64,000 bases of DNA, taken from the NCBI RefSeq assembly GCF_964204645.1, contig NC_134031.1, positions 10,020,501 to 10,084,500 of the forward strand. Reading direction: 5' to 3'. Below, piece after piece: positions 48,936 through 63,640 of the stretch. Numbering within the stretch: position 1 is the stretch's first letter; every line of letters begins with the position of its first letter. This stretch comes from Tubulanus polymorphus (Eukaryota > Nemertea > Palaeonemertea > Tubulaniformes > Tubulanidae). Under the pieces are notes generated by a model that was not told the DNA's origin, did no database searches, and saw nothing but the letters and a program-made list of their open reading frames with translations. Made by a program: the position numbers and the translations under genes.

Positions 48936-50005
48936 AACTTATGGGATGATGCACTTCCGGGGTGAGTTAAAGGTACGGACAACACTTGTGAGGTTCACTT
49001 TTCTATTCTCGTAAGGGAGTCCTTGTGGGCTTCTGTCCAAAATTAGTGAGTAGTGAGAAGAAAGAAATTGCGAGTTGCACTGACCAAAATATAGAGATGC
49101 AAATTAGACAGAAACAGGATGACAAAGGCCACTGTGCGCCCTCTTATCATTTTGAGAGTCCACCATGATATTTGAGCTGCAAAACCAACACAAAGAAGTG
49201 GTTCACAAGTTCATTTAATGAGCAACCAATATTACTTCTCTTAAAAAACATGTACTTCCTTTCCTGCTGAATTCATCGTTAGCAATCTATAATTTTCCTT
49301 CTAACTGAAACTAAGGTACCTCATGATTTTTCTTTAATCTTAACTAATTATGCGTAGGAAATTGAGATTGTGTAGGAAATACTACCGTCACAATGCAAGT
49401 AACAAGCAGCTGCCTGAAAGAATAAAATTTGCGCAGCAATAAGTATAAGGAGAAAACAGTTAACAAATGAGACCTGTTTATAATGGTCAATTTTTGACTT
49501 AAAGCTTCAGTAACACATTCATGAGACAGCCTGTAGAATTTGAAAAAATACATCCTTACCACTCCAATTGTAACTTAACAATGTTGATAAGTAACATGTT
49601 GAAGACTTAACACAACCAAAGCAATCTTTCAGATTCAAAGTCATATAATCAACAAGTAGAAACATGGAGAATAGATGATATGATAAAAACACACTTTGTA
49701 CGAATTCTTAGATCTAAAATCAAGAATCTATCTAATGAAAAATATATTACCTGCCCCAATCCTGACACCAAGTTTCATATAAATCCATAAATTATTAGAG
49801 GCTGTATCATGCTAACAAAATTGGCTGCCGTAATGGCCATATTTGATGGCTGATGGCCTCCATTTTCATGGGCCAAACCAACTAACTAACTTTCATAAAA
49901 ATGCAACACTTAATTCCAGGTTTTTAAACTATACAAATCAGAACATAGAAGGTCTTTATTTAATCATATAATCCTAATTTTTCTGCATTTTGCAATTTGC
50001 ATTGT
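48936..50005. other. KIFAP3 intron, no recognised feature
   Basis: AT-rich, no supported ORF. The segment 49740-49920 has the phrasing TGACACCAAGTTTCATATAAATCC, common in dispersed repeats, but no partner is found in the window. Confidence 0.35.
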
Positions 50006-50008
50006 TGT

Positions 50009-50375
50009 TCACTTTCTTTTTGATAGTGTCCCTATTACGAGAATGAATGATGTCCTTGTTCTTGTTTTGCTCAATACTTTAGTCGCGTTCTCACAATCAC
50101 TGGCCACAGGGTTTTCACCTGTTTTGAAAAATTCTCGAAAATAATGTTTTAATCCTTTTTCCTCTTCTCGTGTCCAATTTCTTTTCTTTACATGGCACCT
50201 TTTCAGCCAGCACCTCTTTCTTTTTGGGCTGTATAACATCTGAAAGAAAGTATATGTTAAGGGAATATCTGGTATATATCCTAGCATTGGCAAGAGAAAC
50301 ATGGCATGCAAAGAAAATCCGTGTGTAATAATTAATTAAGAAGTCTGTAAATTTCCCGGAATTTATATTGGTCAT
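50009..50375 (-). pseudogene. SANT/Myb-like domain fragment
   Basis: Two overlapping minus-strand frames give VIQPKKKEVLAEKVPCKEKK, then KRNWTREEEKGLKHYFREFF and NPVASDCENATKVLSKTRTR. The W-TxEE-x(n)-HF pattern resembles the short SANT-like segment following zinc fingers in many invertebrate transposon-derived or KRAB-free zinc-finger proteins. A 1-nt shift separates the frames and no other exon is seen. It is probably a gene or transposon relic. Confidence 0.4.
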
Positions 50376-50409
50376 ACGAGAAAAGGTGTCTTTTTAGACA
50401 CAAGCTTGA

Positions 50410-50705
50410 AGTAACTTATGTCCATGGGTTTTGGGTTGCACGTCCAGTAAATTCCAAGGTGCTTATTTTAAGATCTATAAACATATGAGATAATTGTGAA
50501 CTGCTATAGTAACTAATGTCCATCGCTTTTGGGTTGCGTGTCCAGTGATTTCTAAAGTGCATCAAAAGGATCTTTTTAACATGTAAAACAATAGTGGGTT
50601 GCTAAAGTAAGTAATGTCCATCCAGTTCACGCATTCATTGATTCCTGAGGTACTCATTTCAAGCTCTTTAGAAATAATAGTAGGCTGCAATAAGTAATGT
50701 TCATC
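50410..50705. repeat. Degenerate tandem repeat, about 105-bp units, three copies
   Basis: Units share AAGTAACTTATGTCCATGGG/AGTAACTAATGTCCATCGC/AAGTAATGTCCATCCAG and TTTTGGGTTGC...GTCCAGT. Divergence is high. The following 50706-52074 is intron without assignable features. AAGTATGTACGC-like words occur in opposite orientations at about 50900-51130. Confidence 0.6.
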
Positions 50706-52074
50706 AGGGACACAAAGACCAACCCGCCATAATATTTAGGCTGGGTACATTTCGCCGCATGACATTTCATTTTCATATCAGATATGGCTTGCGACTGGCT
50801 AATTCTATGTGCAAGACTTAGAAAATTCTAAGAAAAGGTGAAGGAATGGTTTAACGAAAACAGAGCCAAGAGTTCGGTAAAGGGCCGTGCATCAAGTATG
50901 CACCCTAGACGTTTTAACCCCTTCCCCAAGTTCACTCGCTGTATGTTTTTTATAAACCTCCCCTTGCGTACATACTTCTATGATTGACTTTCCTCCATGT
51001 AAAAAAGAATTTTTCATGGCTTAAAAACGGCAAAATTCGGTTTCCTTGGTGTTTCATGCACAAAGTAAGTACTATTAAAATTAACCCCCCCCTTAGAAAA
51101 ACACATTAGCCCCCCTTAGAAAAGTATGTACGCTTTGAGCTCACCGCTCACTTCCCCCTATATATGGCAATACACCTAACCCCCATAACCCTAAGCATCT
51201 TGCTTCGTTAGAAGCAAGAACAATGGTTGGCAGGAAAAAATTCCTCAGATAAATTTTTCATCAAATCAAGAATAAATTGTATGAATAGAATTTAAATTGG
51301 ACTATTCTGTTGAACAAATACTGATTGAATTTGAATTTCCAGACCTGCTGCTTCAAGACTAAGATAATTTCTTACGAATACTTCATAAACATTTGCCAAA
51401 ACTTAACCTCTACCATCTAGATAATGTAACTCAAATCCTGAATTACAGTGATAGAGGATTTAAAACGATCACATAGGACGCCATCGGACGACTTAAAGGA
51501 TGTCACCCAGACCAGGAATGCACTGGGATGAAAGTTATCTCAGTGTTGACAACTAGGCCTATTTTTAGTTGCATCCAACTAGAAAGATTGTTTCTTAATT
51601 AAATTTTGAAAAACAAACACTACAGCAAAAGAAATATTAAGGAAAACACTGACCTTTTCAATAATAACTTACCTTGAAATGACACCATATTGAAAATCTA
51701 CGGGGTTCACAAGGAAATCGCATTTCATGGCAAGTAGCCAATGAATACACAGCATTTTATGAATAGGGCCTTTTGATTGGTTATTGTTGAAATTAATGCA
51801 TCAGTGAGCACTAGATGTCATTACCTCCACATACAGTAATGCACCATGGATGAAATGTGTCCATGGACATCTGATGTCCTTCATTAACCATTGCATGTCA
51901 ATCAATATCCACATGAATTATGAGGTGTGATGACTGTTTCACTTGTTACACCCCAGAAGTGATATTTTTTGTCCAACCACTGTGTCAATAATGAGGTGCA
52001 CCTCTCATTGAAAATTCACCCCACAAGTGTATACACGTTCTTGTGTGTCAACCCACAAGTGTTGAGGCGTGAGA

Positions 52075-52140
52075 ACAGACGGACGATGGACGAAAAGTGA
52101 ACGCAATTGCCCGCTGGGACTTAAGTCCTAAGTGGGCTAA
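52075..52140 (+). mobile_element. 3' end fragment of the 154-bp-monomer repeat family
   Basis: GGACGATGGACGAAAAGTGA, CGCAATTGCCCGCTGGGAC and CCTAAGTGGGCTAA match the terminus of the copy at 8277-9546 (9470-9546). No monomers precede it. Confidence 0.75.
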
Positions 52141-52478
52141 ATTTTGGTCAGTGTGAACTTTTAATGATAACTGAGTTTTAACGAAAATGAAATCTTCGAA
52201 AAATTGATTATGGGCCTTTTGTCTGAACAAATGTTCATAATTGTAATACATCCCTTGAATGATGTAAAACAACTAAAACTATGAGTGACCCGATTACGAT
52301 ACAGTACAAATTTGGTGACAGCCTGGGTTTCATCGGAGGTTTTTTTCATTTTTATCATACGGACCAATCAGGACAGAAGCTCCCAAGTTCTTCAAATTTG
52401 AGGCCAGTGCCGGTTACTGACGAAACAAAGTTTATCGACTGACATGATTTTTAATAGTTTTACGATAGGATTGCTTAA

Positions 52479-53463
52479 CCCTTAAAATACCACTACCATA
52501 TGGCATACGGTACAAATTAACAAGCTAGCATACTCATACCGTATGTGATACGGTATCACTTAACCCATCTTCTAGAAGGGCATATCTATCAGTATCAGCC
52601 GGTGCTGCCATCTGCATAAAATCAAAGATGGCAACAGCCAGGAAAAAACAATTTGGCTGGATGAAACGGTTCAGCAGCTCGTATATGATGCTGACAGTAA
52701 TGCTGGTGACTTGGAATTTGGTAGTGAACAAATTGAGAGTGACAACGAATATGACAGCAGCAGTTCAGATGATGAGACTTAGTCAGAAAATAGGTTTATA
52801 TTGCCGGCTATGATTTTGATGATGAAAATGAAATCAGTGACAATTTTTTTAGACCCTGTTGATACGGTTGTCATGGCAACGGACACCAATAACAATAATG
52901 AAGAACCATAAACTGTCCATCCTCAAGGTCACATATATCAAAATAATTTGTCTTATTTGTAAGCCCAATGGTTATCAACACCATGGTATACAGTGTATCA
53001 GTGTAACAATTTTCTGAGGCCTGAAATTATACCCCAATGAAACCCCTTACATCTGGCCTTCCGACATACATATCATGGTAAATGAGTGGAAAAATAAATT
53101 TTTTAGTTGTTCTATTGCTTTGAAATTTTTACTACATAAAGTAAGGATATATGGCATACAATTCCAGTTGGAATTGAATAGATCAGTGCATTTTGCTGGG
53201 AGACAGAGCAGTTTATCTGAAACTTTATCGTGAATTTTTTTCATGGCGCCCATCTTGGAGTATGTGACCTTGACCTCAAGTTCACTTATATCCAAATTAT
53301 TTATGTCTACATTGTTGGCTCAAAAGTTATCAACAACATGCAATATAAATTTTCTGTGTCAGATACCTTGGTAACTATTCTATGAAGTTTCAAATATACC
53401 CCTATAAACCCCTAAATTCCCTCCGGTACAGCAGCGGAGACACTATGTGGTATTGAAAGGGTC
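52479..53463. mobile_element. piggyBac-derived element, internally deleted
   Basis: The left end CCCTTAAAATACCAC and right end (other strand) CCCTTTCAATACCAC are inverted repeats. The left flank is TTAA (52475-52478), the piggyBac target. The right flank is TCAA, one substitution away. At 52628-52790 an acidic ORF reads DETVQQLVYDADSNAGDLEF and SEQIESDNEYDSSSSDDE, like the N-terminus of piggyBac transposases. The catalytic DDD core is missing. Confidence 0.85.
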
Positions 53464-54130
53464 AAGTAGCTTACATCTTCACTCAGACAACTCGTTGTTA
53501 CGTGCCACCTACACCGTGGCGCGTGTACTCTAACTGATACATACACAGTGAACGCAAGAGTGTAAGGCTATATTGCCTATGCGACTGTACACGACTGTTT
53601 TCAATGCGAACGCTCCACTGTGCCGCAGTTAACAACCTAATATTATAATCAGGCTCCAAAACGGATCGCCAACGCGAATGTTAATAAAGTGACTTCAATT
53701 AATGATGATAAAACAAGTATTCCAGTCGTGTAAATATCAGACTCATCTCAAAAATCGATGCTATCAGTAAATCAGCCGTGTGGCGAACACAGAAGTAAAT
53801 TTCCGCATTTTGAAACCACATTTTCGTCAGATATCTTGATGCAACGTTACCTTATGCATATCAAAACTAGATGAATCATCAAACAAATCACACACAATAA
53901 ATAGTTATATCATACGCCTTGAATATCAGTATTCGCGCTAGAAATGATGAATATCAACCTATCCAATCGTGCCGCCATTGTGTTTGTGACATAACATGCA
54001 CCAGCAATGTACCCCTCGTCTTTGAAAGCCCATTACTACCGAACCAAGCTCGAATCTTGGCGATAAAAAGTTCTTCCGACGCAAATAGCATTGAATTTTA
54101 ACATGTGTTATTTTGACAGTTAAAGATGCT
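53464..54130. other. Intron, no recognised feature
   Basis: No supported ORF, repeat partner or RNA gene was found. Confidence 0.3.
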
Positions 54131-54136
54131 GCATAA

Positions 54137-55590
54137 CAAGAGATCCACGGATCTTAATATCTCGGGCGCAGAATGTTATCTTTGTAATGTATAGGCGCCA
54201 TCTGATTGATGCATCTTTAAGGTTTTCCTTGAACACTTCATGGATGTGTAAAATCTGCTGATTTCGGTGAACAACATCATCGAAATCTAATCAGCAATCA
54301 TCGCGGCAATATGGCAAGTTCTTGAATTAATCATTTGATGGCACTAGTCAGAACCGGAAATGGAACCTAAATCCGCCATGCTCCAGTTCATTTGCAATGA
54401 AAATCTCTCGCTTCAAGTTTTCAATCAGCGATATTCTACTTACTATATATCGTCACGCGTAATCCTTTAAATATGATAACCTACCGTTATGATGGATATG
54501 ATAAAACCTCACTGCAAATGCTAGAAATCACTATAAGTGTCCTAAAATTATCAAAAAACATTTTGCAACGGCTGAAGATGTAAAGACTGGTTGCCAGGTA
54601 TCACATGGTGGCAGCACTTGACGATTGCTGGTTTGGCACTCCAATTTCGATTGCTGGTTCGAGTCCTGGTATTTTTCATATTTTTATTACGAATCTACAA
54701 GTGTAGTCCTTCAAAAATCAATTCTATTTCATAATATTATTTCATATTAATCAGTGTAGCCTGCAATAAATTCACCTTAAGAGTCTTGAACTCAACAACA
54801 AAGTGATGACACCCGGCACCAGTCATTACATCCGTTAGCTGCTTCGAGCGTCATCGCTAAATTTGTGATTTTTGGTAGTTTTTTTTACATTTCTAGTGAT
54901 CTTTAGCGTTCAAAGTGAGGTTTTATCAAATTCAACACATTGTCAGGATATCATACTGAAAGGATTATGCGTGCCGTTGTATAGTAAGTAAAATATCGCT
55001 ATTTAAAAACTTGAAGCGAGACGAGGTTTGGGCCTATTCGATTGTGCGCGCATAATCTTCCGTGAAGTAGCGTATCGATTGAATCTTCGGTTATTTGCAT
55101 AATGAAATAGATATGGAGAGACGGAATCGATACTACGGCTATCAAATTAAAAATAAACATATAAGACTCTCCCATGACTGGGAAATGAGAAACTAGAACC
55201 GAGCAGATTAATAGATGAGATGATTAAAAGACCGGTTTGTCTGCGTCAATCGAATATGCCCTTACATTGATTGACAGCGGGAGCTCAGCCAAACGCAGGG
55301 AGCAGTTATTTTACTTCAATGTAACGTTGTACGTCGGCCTTCTAGCCGTTTTATGAAACAAAATGCTCCTTGAAATTTCTTGAAAAATCGCCACAAATTC
55401 GTCGATTTCTCTTAAATGTACGCAATATTCAAAATTCCATTTCCAACAGATTTTAGCCGCATGATCAAGCTACATTTTGCGCATAAACATAGTAGATTGC
55501 ATGACTTTGTGTAAAAGTTATAACCTCATTTGTCAGCAAAAATTCGATTTTTGGACCCATTACAACATCTCGGGCTTCGCCCGAGATAAA
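54137..55590. mobile_element. Element with long internal inverted repeat and hairpin-like ends (candidate)
   Basis: It begins AACAAGAGATCCACGGATC (AGATCC/GGATCT hairpin). Arms of about 150 bp at about 54405-54560 and 54880-55022 are inverted repeats of each other (CTCGCTTCAAGTTTT at the outer ends, GATAAAACCTCACT within). The right side ends near a perfect hairpin at 55567-55587 (ATCTCGGGC-TTC-GCCCGAGAT). The centre has a B-box-like GGTTCGAGTCC at 54655. No transposase is present. Confidence 0.5.
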
Positions 55591-57010
<1,420 letters not shown>

Positions 57011-57012
57011 CT

Positions 57013-57676
57013 AAAATTAGCATCAAAATTCTTAGAATAAGCATCAAAATATCTAGCTATCAAGTGAGTTCAATGTGAATCCTTACTAGAGGACCAAAGG
57101 TCTTGTCCTCTCAAGATCTGGTTTTCACAATGTTTCCATATATTACTACTCTTTTAATTATGCATATTTTTCAACTTTTACAAGTGCCCTGGGGCAGGCC
57201 GGACCTTCATCCATTGTCTTCATAGACGGTATACCGATTGCAAAGATACAATATATGCTACACCGTGAAATTGCATTTTTCAACTAACACACAATAGTCG
57301 GCAGAAACACATTTTCACATCGGTTAGTATTTTCCTAGTTTACTGCATTGAATTGAATAAGCCCTATTTTTTTGGCTGATTGAAATTCAATGTAACTGGC
57401 GGCTTCAAGATTTAATTATATTAATACGACTCTTATGGCTTCATAGCGGTTTCTGAAACTAAAGTGGTATCATTTATAGCGTGTAACCTGACAAAAACAA
57501 AATTTGGGAGTAGGATATGGTTTAATTATGAAGTTGTAAGTTGAAAAACCCACATAAAAATGGGGAAACCCCAAAGAAACGAAGGCCAAAGGCCACTTGT
57601 ACCGGAGCGATAATGCAAAGAAGATGTAAGCTATTTTCAAGTTGCACAGAAGCAATTATAGACAACTGCAGGATAG
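57013..57676. other. Intron upstream of the KIFAP3 exon, no recognised feature
   Basis: A pyrimidine-rich stretch precedes the acceptor. Otherwise nothing is assignable. Confidence 0.3.
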
Positions 57677-58425
57677 AACAAGAGCCCCAAGGGGCACTAT
57701 GGCCAGCCTATCAGATTTTTATAAAATGGCAAATGATGCATTCTGTGGGTTAAATTTGTGTAAAAACATGCCCAGCTCGGATAGACTAGTCAATCCCAGG
57801 CTAATAATTTACACCATTCAATCGTGTTTTCATAAGTAGCATGGACAGCGACTGGAGCTGGCAGGAACAAATACCTCAGATCAATCTTTTCCCATGGTCT
57901 TATTGATTTGAATGCGGAATAGAATTGAATTTTCTGAAATTTGCTCCATAAAACAAAATTGAATTGGATTTAGTGCTTAACCTTGTTCGATAAAGTAAAA
58001 TTGAATTGGATTTGATATTTTTTGCAGAATAAAATTTGATTGAATTTGCAGTTTGCGCACATGGCTAAGTAGCATATCATGGTCATCCATCCGATTTGAG
58101 AAAAGCTATTTTTCCCCGGACTCTGCACAATTGTCAATTATATTTTCTGTAGTGCAAATAAAAATATTCCTCCCAAAAACCAAATCAACAAAAGATTTCA
58201 CAGAAATCGATATTGAAATACAATTTTAGACCTTAAAATAAAACCCTGAAGTAAACAGTAGATGAGACCGCGGGTTCACGTGAACACCTGCACATCTCTG
58301 CGGCTAAGCCAATCATAGAGGAGTCCTTGCTTTCTGATTGGCTTTTTAAAACAGTAATTTATGCGATCAGATTTTCGCGGAAAAGCTCATATAAATTTAA
58401 ACGAGGCCCTCTTTCAGAATTGAAA
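57677..58425 (+). mobile_element. R3 repeat, long copy 2
   Basis: AACAAGAGCCCCAAGGGGCA start, ending near GAAAAGCTCATATAAATTTA and GCCCTCTTTC. Same internal landmarks as 37503-38235, including CACGTGAACACCTG and the CCAATCAT/CTGATTGG pair. Confidence 0.8.
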
Positions 58426-59082
58426 GGCTGAATCCAAGAACATGTCTATCGCACTTTTGAGCCCAAACGTCAGACTTTTACTTAGTAGCCACTTGAGAAC
58501 AATAAGCAATTAACGATATCAGCCACTTTCCAGTAGCATACATTTCAAAACAGTCACTCCGAAATAGTATTCCTTTCAATTCAGTCGGTTTTATATAGTG
58601 GCTGTTTCGAAGAGTCTACTTTAGAAAAGTGACCATTTTAAAACATCTGGTTTCGATAGTGCACACTTGCAGTAGAGGTGACTGTAAAACCACCCGTCTG
58701 TAAACAGTGACTTTGTGATAGTAACTCCTACCATAGCAGCTACTCTGAAAACACATCGTTCCTAAAAGTCAACTATTGAAAAGTGACCATTTTGAGATGG
58801 CTTGGAAATTTCCTGTTCAAAATAGCAGCATCTGTTAAAGATTTGCAGCGATACGTGACAGGTACCGTTAAACCCTATATGCTTTGTATACAGAACTCTG
58901 TATGCTTTGAATACAGGTCTGTGAATAGAAAATCAAAGTTTTTGAGTTGCTAAGAATCCCCTAATTTATATTACGCTCAACAAAATGGCAATATACAATA
59001 GGAAAACTATTGATTTATATAACATCATCATAGATTAAATCCATTAATATTAATACATATTGTATAGTGCCAGTCCTAATTT
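58426..59082. other. Non-coding, with AAAGTGACCATTTT-type degenerate repeats
   Basis: The words AAAAGTGACCATTTTRA and related GTGACT/CAGTCACTC variants recur at about 58545-58800 in both orientations, suggesting a decayed satellite. No ORF is supported. Confidence 0.4.
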
Positions 59083-59382
59083 CAGGGGCGGATCCAGGGG
59101 CATGTTGTGACCATGTCAACCAATAAAAGGGGCATATATTCTTAATTTAGGGCGGAAAGGCATATCAGCAAAATTTTTGAAATTTTACTATCATTTTAGA
59201 GCTTTCTGAGCATCTGAGAGGCATTAAGTCAAGAAACATAGGTTATATATCTAGGAAAAATATCTATAGTGTGTATCGGGTGGTTATTACGGCAAATTTT
59301 GATGCAGAGAAAAAAATAAAAAGGCACTTGAAATTCCGACCGTGTCGCCCGACACGGTCCACACGGTCTAACTCCGCCCCTG
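59083..59382. mobile_element. 300-bp hAT-like MITE
   Basis: Terminal CAGGGGCGGATCCAG and (other strand) CAGGGGCGGAGTTAG. AATTT flanks both sides. CAGGGGCGGA is the common terminus of many hAT non-autonomous families. Inside is the hairpin GACCGTGTCG/CGACACGGTC at about 59338-59359. Confidence 0.8.
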
Positions 59383-61413
59383 AATTTAGAATTTTAAGAT
59401 TTTTGTTTTAGATTTGCGATTATAAAACATTATGGTGCGTTCATTAATCTTTGATTTTGTAGAAAATATAAAAGAATAAATTTGTCTTCTAGGCTTAGTT
59501 TGTTTATAAGGATATATGAGAGAGGAATATACAAATGAAATCATATGTTCATAAAATTAATTACGTCCTATTTATCTCATTATCTGGATGAAGACTACAC
59601 AAAATATTCCGAAAAATGCTTAGAATAAACCTTGAATTTATTGTTTACATTGATACAAATGATTTTTAAGTAATCCATGCTATGTTCACTTTGTCACGCT
59701 GTTCTCTGCTTGTTCGTTAATGAATATTGAATCATTATTGCTTGCTAGTAGTGATTCCCTGATCAAATAATTATACAGTTTGGTTGAAATGAATTACAAA
59801 CTTATTATAAAAGATCACACGATTAGGGTATAAAAGAACGGTGTTGAGATTTTCTCGTAGTTTTGCAATCAGCTTTTTCATTTGATAGAGAAAACTTTGT
59901 TTGGCTTAAGAAGTGAAAGAAATGTGATAGGCTATAATTTCAGTTTTATATACTTTCCTACTCTGTTGAGTAAATTATTTATATGGGTTATCAATAATTT
60001 GCCACAGACAAAGTGGTTTACCTCTCTACTATTGAGAAGAACGTACAATTATACATGTATTCATTTTGATTTCCACTTGCATTGTTGCTGCTAGTTTTGG
60101 TTTAGATATGTCCAGAAAACTATAAGGGCTCTGGGAAGCATGACACAAAATTTGATATTGGCTGTGTTTTGGCAATTCTTTGTATTTAACACAAAAATCC
60201 ATTAAGCCAATTGAACAGTTCCAAAATTCTCATTTTAGGCCTACCAGCTCATTTTCTTCCTGATGAATGTGGCAATATTTTCCTATAGGTTTAGATTTTG
60301 TTCAATGCTCTATCCAATCATTCCAGCCTTGAATGCAGAGAGGCCTAAAGTCTATCCCAGTGGTTATGATCGCGGTGCATCAAACAGTTCATATCATCGC
60401 AGATCTGGAACCCTGTGGTTTCTATGTGCTCAACCCTGCAAGTAACTGAGGTCAGGCAACTACTACATTCAAGAGTGAATAATACTTAAGTTTTCCCATC
60501 CTGGTCATTCACTTCTCTTTATTCCTCTAGATTTGGTTTTTTCTTGTATATTCTCAAAGAGAATTACTTAAAATGTATTTAAGCATGGAATTTCGTGGAT
60601 TAATTTCTTATTTTGTGCGCTTTACAAAGCTAGACATGCGCAAATATGTTAACAAATGACTATTTGTGGATTTGATTATTATCTCATGATTCGTACGTAC
60701 TGTGTTGCTATTTTGCTTAAACACCGTCCAAATATAATGTTTCAACTTGAAAATTAGTTCTGACACTTTCTTATGTAAACATTGACTTTGGTATCCTCGG
60801 AAAATATTCACTCTTGAATGCAATTAGACTTCAAAACTAATTTTTCCTTGCTAATTTCTTCATTTTCTTAGTGTAAGCTTCGAAAAGTTTTGCTCTTTAT
60901 TCACTCTTGCCTGTTACTATAGTAACAAGCAGCTGGGGTCCAGGGAGTCAGGGATGCTCATGGTGAGTTTGACCACTTACAGCTGTCAGTATCAATTAAA
61001 TTGTTGTTGATACTGGCTCTTTGAGAGTGGAAATGCCGCGATCATAACCGGATAGACTTTAGATGATGAGACAGCACAAAAACTCATCAGAAAGTGACAA
61101 ACAATGATTAATTGACGTTCTGAAATTGCCATATAATAAATTTTTAGAACAAATAAGCATTGAATATTTTATCATACGGGAGTCTCCTGCAATTTTGAGG
61201 TCTCTAAAAAATTTCAAGCTCGAACATTCCAAACTGAATATTATCTGAAAATAGATCAAAATTTAGTTCAAAAACAGAAAATGTCAAAACTTTATTGGCC
61301 GTTCTAGAAGATCTAAAAACCTTTTGAGTATGTCGAATTAAGTGGAGTAAATATACATTATTGTTATGGTTTTACGTCAAGGAGCGATTTTACCAGACCT
61401 TGACTAAGTTATA
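59383..61413. other. Intron, no recognised gene
   Basis: AT-rich. The short palindrome GTTACTATAGTAAC lies at about 60914. A plus-strand ORF near 60263-60445 has no motif or splice support. Confidence 0.3.
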
Positions 61414-61442
61414 TAATATTTTAAGGTTACCTTAAAATATTA
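61414..61442. repeat. Perfect 14-bp-arm palindrome
   Basis: TAATATTTTAAGGT, then T, then ACCTTAAAATATTA. Isolated, significance unknown. Confidence 0.8.
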
Positions 61443-61721
61443 ATGTAAGTATCCATCGACAAAGTATCTAACGAAATTAAAAGAGGGACACAGTTATTTA
61501 TAGTTGCCACAGAAATAGTTCAAATGATTATCCACGACAATAAAGCGTTCCTAATAAAGCTTATTTCAATTAAAAACTTCTTAATTAGGAACAGACAGCG
61601 TATGACAGTATTTATAATACCCGCTAGGAGAGCGCAGTAGTGCAACGCACGGTTATACGTGAAAACAGAGTATACATACACTTTTCCATGCACTGCAGTG
61701 TGTATGTACGTACGTTAGATA

Positions 61722-62312
61722 CCGTATTTTCCGGCCAATAAGCCGAGGGCAGTTTTTTAGCCTAAAATACATGGATTTCATAAAGCTTCGCAAAATAAGC
61801 CGAGGCCCATCATCAGAGATTTTAATTCACTGATTTGTCAATAAGTTCGTCTTAATTGACGATTTAAGAGGCTGACAGTGTGTGAGAGTGCTGTGTATAC
61901 TATGCCGAGTGACTGTGCTATATATAGACTCACTCAGCTGTTTACTATACACACAGCCATGCACGCAGTACGCGGCTCACTGCTGATTTGCATATATACT
62001 AATGTATGAACTGACACGTGGTAGTACGATGAACTCGCGCGTTATATAAATGTATACCATTGCCACTGTGCAGTGATGGAACAATCAAAGTAAAAATAAA
62101 ATAGTTCAAAATAGATTATAATTGGTAGTAAATAATGACCTCAAATAAATATCGACCACTTTTCTTGATTTTGACGATCATTGAGAGCATTAGAGTGGCA
62201 TAGATCGTAAAGCGATTTTTTATGTCAGATCGTATCCGCCCCATAAGCCTATCACGATAATTTGGGTAAAAATCTGAGGCTAGAAAATCGGCTTATTGGC
62301 CGGAAAATACGG
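61722..62312. mobile_element. 591-bp MITE with CCGTATTTTCCGGCC termini and TA target
   Basis: Inverted termini CCGTATTTTCCGGCCAATAA (continuing GCCGA) bound the element, flanked by TA (61720-61721 and 62313-62314). No ORF. The CCGTATTTTCCGG end is a recurring animal MITE terminus. The superfamily is uncertain. Confidence 0.85.
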
Positions 62313-62314
62313 TA

Positions 62315-63640
62315 TATGGATTACATACCAGCTGATTTACGTAGTGCACGAATTTTAACGTGTATGCGCTGTTAGGCGAAGGATGCCAATATACAGCAAA
62401 AACATCGGCAAGCACACTAATTAGCCTACGGCAATAGCAAATGAAAAAGCGCACACAACTGTGTGGAACCAATTAACTCTCATTTCAACAAAAACGATGC
62501 CAAACATTTGTCGACTGCCTCTCTCCAAAAACGCCAGGTCTGGGACTTGCGCCATCGTATATCACTCTTTCAAAGAAAGAATGTATTTTGTACGAGTCGG
62601 TCAAAATAAGACAATGACAAGACAAAGCAGGGCTAGGACTATAGAAATTGCTACACTTATTAAGTTCGAGATACTAAATTAGAAAGCTGACTCTATTATA
62701 ATCCTCACAACAGAACAAACTAACAGCAAACTAAGCTCGGCACGAATATAAAATGAATCGCTCGCCATTTTGTGACTCCCAAAATTACGTCAGAGGTGCC
62801 GAAATTCCCGGAAATTCCGAGAATTTTCTGTTTTTACGTCGGAAACTCAAATATAGGTCAACACAAGAAAAATATTGTATCATCCGTTCGAAGCTTACCG
62901 GCCTGACCTCCGCGCATCAATTCTACTTGCTTCACGATTAAAAGACAATCCATAAGTATTACCATTAAATTTTGTGCCGCGATTTAACGTACTCTTGGCA
63001 AACTGCCAATCAACAGCCATAACATAGGTAAACCAAAAACCCAGCAGCAGCTATCAGTCAGCAGGTCACTTACACTGGCTAACTAGACAGTGTTTGATGA
63101 ACAAATGAACAAACTGCATTGGCCACCAAAAGACCACAATCCAAAAGTTTTACCTCTTAGTAGTAATAAACTTAGCACCGCAATATCTCTACTTGACTTT
63201 ATTTCAAGCTGCCAATAAAATAATACGCCAAAATGTACAATGTTTGAACTTCGCTGAATCGATGAACCAATGAATCGCTGAATTATAAGATAATTATCAG
63301 TTTTTCCAACTAACCTCTTTTTCACAAATTGGCGTAAAATAATAACTACTAATATGTGGCACCATATTCGACGACAGAAGTGCATTCAGAGTAAGAATAA
63401 CGTTACCAATACTTGAATTTGGAAGCGAATGCGGGCTAGAACCAACAGAGGTACCGATTTAAGGTGCAGATATACAGGGAATCCCTATCATAGCAACCAA
63501 CATGGTTGTAAATTGCTTCCGTGCCGAAAAGTGAATAATTTTCGACCTGAACGACTACAAGACCCGAAGAAGTAGAATAAAATACTCTAATCCGTTAACT
63601 GTAAATAAATGAAATTTATCAAAGTTAAATCATGAAATTT
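62315..63640. other. Intron, no recognised feature
   Basis: No ORF with domain support, no repeat partner in the window. Confidence 0.3.

Noticed and set aside
54600-54670. tRNA gene at the GGTTCGAGTCC B-box
   Set aside because: No convincing A box or cloverleaf. It lies in the core of an inverted-repeat element.
60263-60445. Possible host exon on the plus strand
   Set aside because: A GCAAG/TAACTGAG donor-like end exists, but there is no motif, no second exon and no homology I recognise.
63083-63385. 100-aa minus-strand ORF as an upstream KIFAP3 exon
   Set aside because: No armadillo-like or KAP3-like residues and no matching splice phase.
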